From assembly GCF_000735345.1 (NCBI RefSeq), contig NZ_JMPJ01000065.1:62001-126000 (forward strand): DNA of 64,000 bases, read 5' to 3'. The notes beneath the pieces are model-generated. The model made no database searches, was not told the DNA's origin, and saw only the letters and a list, made by a program, of their open reading frames with translations. The translations under genes and the position numbers were made by a program. Source of the DNA: Ewingella americana ATCC 33852. Lineage in GTDB: Bacteria; Pseudomonadota; Gammaproteobacteria; Enterobacterales; Enterobacteriaceae. Positions 60,086 through 64,000 of this stretch are shown here, piece by piece; position 1 is the first letter of the stretch; each line of letters opens with the position of its first letter.

Positions 60086-61486
60086 CTAACGGGGATAATA
60101 GGTGTCGTAGTCGAAGCTGACCTGCTGGCGCGCCTCGTCGGCCGAGCCATAAACCCCAATACCTGCCCACGCGAACATCGCCGCTCCCGACACCGTGGTT
60201 TCTGCTTTCGCCAGCACCTTCACGGGCAGTTGCAAGGTGTCGGCTTTTATCTGGTTCCACAGGGCGTTGCGGCTGCCTCCGCCGACCAAAACCAGCTCCT
60301 GCGTTTTGAACCCAGCCACCTGCTCCAGCATCGCCAACTGCTCGCGCAGGCGCACGGATAACGCCTCCAGCGCCGAGCGATAGAGATGCCCGCGCTGGGT
60401 GGAGAGGGTTACGCCTTGCCACCCAGCCTGTTTGTCGCCCATCAGGTCGCTGCGCATGGTCACCCCTTCACTGCCCGCCGGAATGCGCCCGGCTTCTAGG
60501 AGCATCTGTTCATAAACCTGCGGCGCAGGCACCTCAGGCCAATAGAGTTTGCGGATCCACTCCAGCACGCCTGAGGCCAGATATTGGCAGCCCGGATTGA
60601 AGTAGCCACGGGCGCTGTCCAGCTCGCAGGTTGCCGCGTGGTGTGTTTGCAGCAGGTCGGTGTTGATGCTGGCCGTGCGCACCATCAAAATCTCCCAAGT
60701 GCCGGATGACAGCACCGGCTGGTTGATGCCCACGCCCGAGCCGTAAAGCGCAAACTGCGTATCATGGCCGGTTGAAATCACCGGAATGCCCGGCTTCAAA
60801 CCCAGCCGCGCCGCCATCTGCGGCTGCAATTCACCGATTTTATCTCCAGCATTAATCATGCGAGGGAACAGCGAAGCGTCTATGCCCACCAGCTTCAGCA
60901 GCCGCTCGCTGAACACTTCCTGAGTGACGTCCAGCAGTTGGCTGGTGCCCGCCATGGTTCTTTCGGTGGTCATTTCGCCGGTCAGCTGGAAGCTAATCAG
61001 CGACGACATAAACAGCCACGCATGGGCGCGGTCGAGCAAGTCTGGAGCATTTTCGCGCAGCCAAATCAGCTTATACAGCGTGTTGAAGCTGTAAGGCGCG
61101 ATGCCGGTAATGGCCTTGAGTTCGGCGGCGGGAAGGTATTTTTCGATGTTATTCATCACGGCTTCGGTGCGCGGGCATTTCCAGCTGATCACCGGGTAAA
61201 TCAGCTCTCCTTGGCTGTCCACCAGCGCGCCGTCCACGCCAAAGGCCGTGACGGTCAGGGCGCGAACCTGATGGTCGGGCAGCTTCGCCACCAACGACTG
61301 GCAGCAGCTTTCGAGGCTTTGCATAATCCTCGCCAGCGGCCAAATGTGCCACAGCGGGTTTTCTGCCGAGTTCAGCGTAAAATTTTGCTCGTGGGCGCTG
61401 GCCAATACGTTGCCTTGGCTATCAATCGCCATCGCGCGAATATTGGTGGCTCCGCAGTCCAGAACAATCACAATCTCGTTTTGCAT
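60086..61486 (-). CDS. fucK: L-fuculokinase
   Basis: FGGY-family sugar kinase that phosphorylates L-fuculose at C-1. The 466-residue protein shares with E. coli FucK (482 aa) the blocks IVLDCGATNIRAMAID, TAFGVDGALVDSQGEL, STGHDTQFALYGSG, PVLSSGTWEILMVR and ELVLVGGGSRNALWNQIKAD; the C-terminus is about 15 residues shorter. The start is preceded by GGGGAGAAG. It is convergent with fucR with no base between the two stop codons and no terminator hairpin visible. Confidence 0.93.
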   Translation of the reverse strand: MQNEIVIVLDCGATNIRAMAIDSQGNVLASAHEQNFTLNSAENPLWHIWPLARIMQSLESCCQSLVAKLPDHQVRALTVTAFGVDGALVDSQGELIYPVISWKCPRTEAVMNNIEKYLPAAELKAITGIAPYSFNTLYKLIWLRENAPDLLDRAHAWLFMSSLISFQLTGEMTTERTMAGTSQLLDVTQEVFSERLLKLVGIDASLFPRMINAGDKIGELQPQMAARLGLKPGIPVISTGHDTQFALYGSGVGINQPVLSSGTWEILMVRTASINTDLLQTHHAATCELDSARGYFNPGCQYLASGVLEWIRKLYWPEVPAPQVYEQMLLEAGRIPAGSEGVTMRSDLMGDKQAGWQGVTLSTQRGHLYRSALEALSVRLREQLAMLEQVAGFKTQELVLVGGGSRNALWNQIKADTLQLPVKVLAKAETTVSGAAMFAWAGIGVYGSADEARQQVSFDYDTYYPR

Positions 61487-61765
61487 CTTCTCCCCTCACC
61501 TCGGCACATCCTCTACAGGGATGGTTATCACTTCGTGGAAGATTGGAAAGAGGCATCCCGCTCCATTGGGGAATTGCGCAGTTAATCTGTGAAAAGGATC
61601 ACTAAAAACCGTCATTTAGCGGCAAATTCGTCCCGCTCGTTCTGCCCGTTTTCAGGCGATGGCGGGCAAGCGGGCAGTGTCGCGCAATATGCTCAAGGGA
61701 GGGCTGTAATGAAGCCTGCGCCAGCGATATAGTAGCCGCCGGGCAAGAGAGTCAAAGGAACCAAC

Positions 61766-62707
61766 ATGCGGCAAAATCAGTTAGACGGCATCGTCTCATT
61801 TATCGTGGTGGCGGAAGAGTGCAGCTTCTCTGCGGCGGCGGCGCGCCTTGGCATTTCGCCCTCTGCCGTCAGCCAGTCAATCCGCACACTCGAGCAACGA
61901 CTGGGCGCGACGCTGTTCAACCGCACGACGCGTAGCGTGTCGCTGACCGACGCCGGGAAGCAGTTTATGGAGCGCGCCCTGCCCTGCGTGCAAGAGTTGG
62001 TGTCAGCCAGCGAAGAGCTTGGGCAGTCTGGCGAGACGCCGACCGGGCTGCTGCGCATTAACATTCCCCGCAGCGCCCACCTGATTTTGCTTCAACCGAT
62101 TTTGCGCCGCTTTCTCGACGCTTGGCCGGGTATTCAGTTGGAAGTGATGGTCGAGAACGCGCTGGTGGATATCGTCGGCCGCGCCTTCGATGCCGGAATT
62201 CGTTTTGGCGAAATGGTGGATAAAGACATGGTGGCCGTGCCGCTCGGGCCGCCGCTAAAAACCTATATTGTCGCCACGCCGGAGTACCTTGAGCGCCACG
62301 GCATGCCCGACAAGCCTACTGACCTGCTGCGCCACGACTGCATCGTTTTCCGCCATAACACCAGCGGCCAGCGCGAACGCTGGAGCCTAAGCAAAGATGG
62401 CGAAGAGCTGACGCTGCCGGTCAATGGCCGCTTTATTATCAATGATTCGCTGGCGATGATGCAGGCCACGCTCGACGGCGTCGGCATCTCATGGATGGTC
62501 AGCGGCTATGTGGAAAATCTGATTGCCGAGGGGCGATTGATTTCAATCCTTCCCGACTGGTGCCCGCAGGTGCCGGGTTTCTGCCTCTATTACCCTGATC
62601 GCCGCCAGATATCATTGAAACTGCGCGTGTTTATCGACTTCTTAAAACAAGAGCTGGCGACTTCCGGCTCAACCATCGCTCGAGACAGCTTCGCCCACCA
62701 GTTCTGA
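61766..62707 (+). CDS. LysR-family transcriptional regulator
   Basis: A 313-residue LysR regulator. The winged helix reads LDGIVSFIVVAEECSFSAAA, LGISPSAVSQSIRTLEQRLG, LFNRTTRSVSLTDAG. The effector domain contains GLLRINIPRSAHLILLQPIL and DAGIRFGEMVDKDMVAVPLG, typical of the CrgA/YafC-like group. It precedes a short-chain dehydrogenase gene on the same strand with 115 bases between, carrying an inverted repeat. Such regulators often control an adjacent oxidoreductase; that link is inferred. Confidence 0.88.
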   Translation: MRQNQLDGIVSFIVVAEECSFSAAAARLGISPSAVSQSIRTLEQRLGATLFNRTTRSVSLTDAGKQFMERALPCVQELVSASEELGQSGETPTGLLRINIPRSAHLILLQPILRRFLDAWPGIQLEVMVENALVDIVGRAFDAGIRFGEMVDKDMVAVPLGPPLKTYIVATPEYLERHGMPDKPTDLLRHDCIVFRHNTSGQRERWSLSKDGEELTLPVNGRFIINDSLAMMQATLDGVGISWMVSGYVENLIAEGRLISILPDWCPQVPGFCLYYPDRRQISLKLRVFIDFLKQELATSGSTIARDSFAHQF

Positions 62708-62773
62708 TTGTGAAGTTTCTCTTCATGACTCGACAACTTTTATACGGATTATCGCGCCGCGACCTGAGGAGTA

Positions 62774-62795
62774 GCCTGTAGCTGATTCTACAGGC
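62774..62795 (+). promoter_or_regulatory. Inverted repeat upstream of the SDR gene
   Basis: GCCTGTAG-CTGATT-CTACAGGC, a perfect eight-base stem 27 bases before the SDR start. It could be an operator or an mRNA leader hairpin. There is no T tract after it. Confidence 0.5.
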
Positions 62796-62822
62796 ATCCC
62801 TTCTGATAAATAAGGTCGCAAA

Positions 62823-63668
62823 ATGGCAGATTCATCTTCCGCAAAAACGCTTCTGATCACCGGTGTTTCCTCTGGGTTTGGCCGTGCCTTGGCCGAGCAG
62901 GCGCTTAAAGAGGGTCACAGAGTGGTGGGCACACTGCGTAACGCGCAGGACACTCAGGCGTTCGAACAACTCAAACCGGGCAGCGCCTTCGGCTATGTGC
63001 TTGATGTCACTCACAATGAACTGATCCCCGCCACCATCGCCGATATCGAAGCCGAGGTCGGGTCGATTGACGTGCTGGTGAACAACGCCGGTTATGGCTA
63101 TGAGGGCGTGGTGGAAGAAGCCTCGCTGGACGCCGTGCGCCAGCAGTTTGAAGTCAACGTGTTTGGTGCGGTGGCGATGATTCAGGGCGTGCTGCCTTAC
63201 ATGCGTAAGCGCCGCGCCGGGCATATTCTCAATATCACCTCGATGGGCGGCATCATCACCCTGCCGGGGCTGGGCATCTATCACGGCAGCAAATTCGCGC
63301 TGGAAGGTATCTCGGAAAGTTTGGCCAAAGAGGTCAAAGGCTTGGGCATTCACGTCACCGCCGTGGAGCCGGGTGGTTTTCGCACCGACTGGGCGGGTCG
63401 CTCGATGACCCGCGGCGAGCGCAGCATCAGCGACTACGATGACGTGTTCGAGCCGCTGCGCCAGCGCCGTCAGGAGTACAGCGGCAAACAGTTGGGTGAC
63501 CCCGTCAAGGCCGCGCAGGTGATGCTGAAGCTGATCGCCACGCAAAACCCGCCGATGCACCTGCTGCTGGGCAGCGATGCAATCAAGCTGGTTGGCGAAA
63601 AGCTGGCATTCTTACAGCAGGAGTTCAGCGAGTGGGAAGCCGTTTCGCGCTCGACCGATTTCCAATAA
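62823..63668 (+). CDS. Short-chain dehydrogenase/reductase
   Basis: A 281-residue NAD(P)-dependent classical SDR. The cofactor motif is TGVSSGFG (residues about 14-21), then NNAG, and the active site is Ser in ITSM with YHGSK (Tyr and Lys of YXXXK). The C-terminal part resembles the YdfG/retinol-dehydrogenase-like oxidoreductases of unknown substrate. It is preceded by a LysR-type gene, which may regulate it, and followed by a strong terminator. Confidence 0.9.
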   Translation: MADSSSAKTLLITGVSSGFGRALAEQALKEGHRVVGTLRNAQDTQAFEQLKPGSAFGYVLDVTHNELIPATIADIEAEVGSIDVLVNNAGYGYEGVVEEASLDAVRQQFEVNVFGAVAMIQGVLPYMRKRRAGHILNITSMGGIITLPGLGIYHGSKFALEGISESLAKEVKGLGIHVTAVEPGGFRTDWAGRSMTRGERSISDYDDVFEPLRQRRQEYSGKQLGDPVKAAQVMLKLIATQNPPMHLLLGSDAIKLVGEKLAFLQQEFSEWEAVSRSTDFQ

Positions 63669-63691
63669 TCAGTGACTGACTCCCTTCGACA

Positions 63692-63717
63692 AGAGGCTCC
63701 CCGAGCCTCTTTTTTTA
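63692..63717 (+). terminator. Intrinsic terminator of the SDR gene
   Basis: AGAGGCTC / GAGCCTCT with a CCC loop followed by seven T, 24 bases after the stop codon. Confidence 0.92.
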
Positions 63718-63802
63718 GCTCATTTTCTTGGCTGACTTTCACATGCAATCTGTTCATAAATTGATAAAGTAGGAAGAAAACCAACTAAAACGAGCCCTTA
63801 CC

Positions 63803-64000
63803 ATGAACACCCCTCTGATAAACCAGTTAAAAGATGTGGTTGGACATAGCCATGTGCTGACCAAAGCCAATGACAAAGTGCCCTACACCAAAGGATTTCG
63901 CGTCGGCAAAGGCGAGGCGCTAGCCGTCGCGCTGCCAAGCTCACTGATGGAGATGTGGCAGTTGCTGAAAGTCTGCGTCGCCCATGACGTGATCATTCTG
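63803..64000 (+). CDS. dld: Quinone-dependent D-lactate dehydrogenase, N-terminal part
   Basis: The first 66 codons of a membrane-associated FAD enzyme that oxidises D-lactate to pyruvate and reduces quinone. The translation from ATG at 63803 contains LINQLKDVVGHSHVLTKAND, YTKGFRVGKGEALAVALPSS and LMEMWQLLKVCVAHDVIIL, which aligns closely with residues about 12-77 of E. coli Dld (RKGFR-G-G-ALAVVFP and LW-VLKACV). The frame stays open to the right edge. No upstream partner is visible; it follows a terminator and is probably transcribed alone. Confidence 0.9.
   Translation, partial: MNTPLINQLKDVVGHSHVLTKANDKVPYTKGFRVGKGEALAVALPSSLMEMWQLLKVCVAHDVIIL

Noticed and set aside
1-64000. CRISPR arrays, rRNA or tRNA genes, insertion sequences
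   Set aside because: No regularly spaced repeats, no cloverleaf or rRNA sequence and no transposase were recognised on reading both strands; a dedicated search could still find a missed tRNA.

Overview
The window reads as chromosomal DNA of an enterobacterium (order Enterobacterales), most like the Yersiniaceae side of the order (Rahnella, Ewingella, Rouxiella or Serratia-like). This is judged from the conserved recB-ptrA-recC-(ppdC-ygdB-ppdB-ppdA)-thyA-lgt-ptsP-rppH / mutH-ygdR-tas / lplT-aas-omrA-galR-lysA-lysR order and from the high identity of these proteins to remembered E. coli sequences. The genus cannot be fixed from sequence alone.

Layout. (1) 1-14.1 kb, minus strand: recombination/repair (recB, ptrA, recC), four overlapping type IV pilin-like genes, then the rppH-ptsP-lgt-thyA block. 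(2) 14.1-14.8 kb: a non-coding stretch with a dense cluster of DnaA boxes and GATC sites just upstream of mutH. (3) 14.8-20.5 kb: mutH, a YgdR-type lipoprotein, tas, and convergent aas-lplT. (4) 20.5-28.3 kb: an OmrA-type small RNA, a BisC-type molybdoenzyme and a large inverted-repeat element lie between aas and galR; then galR, lysA, lysR and a Fur-boxed chaN-like lipoprotein gene. (5) 28.4-39 kb, accessory: an MFS exporter, a LysR regulator divergent from a metallo-beta-lactamase-fold protein with a degenerate metal site, a LuxR-type regulator followed by a compact EAL-domain protein, a TPR lipoprotein divergent from a YddA-type ABC protein, and a GntR regulator with a PTS EIICB permease. 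(6) 39.0-41.4 kb: an AT-rich islet with a Ner-like repressor, an XRE repressor and a KAP-family P-loop NTPase. This is the best candidate for a poorly described system, possibly phage defence. (7) 41.6-53.8 kb: a Tat-exported spermidine-dehydrogenase-like flavoprotein with a tri-haem cytochrome c, then a complete MuxABC-OpmB/MdtABC-type efflux operon carrying its own outer-membrane factor. (8) 54-64 kb: an orphan HicB-like protein, a gamma-glutamyl hydrolase with a VanY-type peptidase, a polar amino-acid ABC transporter, a reduced fucose locus (fucA, fucR, fucK, without fucI or fucP), a LysR-SDR pair, and the first 66 codons of dld.

Working together: RecBC with pitrilysin, and MutH, form the DNA-maintenance block. 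Lgt feeds the lipoproteins seen here (YgdR, ChaN-like, the TPR protein and the outer-membrane factor). Aas and LplT recycle lysophospholipids. The accessory right half is mostly small regulator-plus-effector modules. No rRNA, tRNA, CRISPR array, transposase or integrase was recognised.
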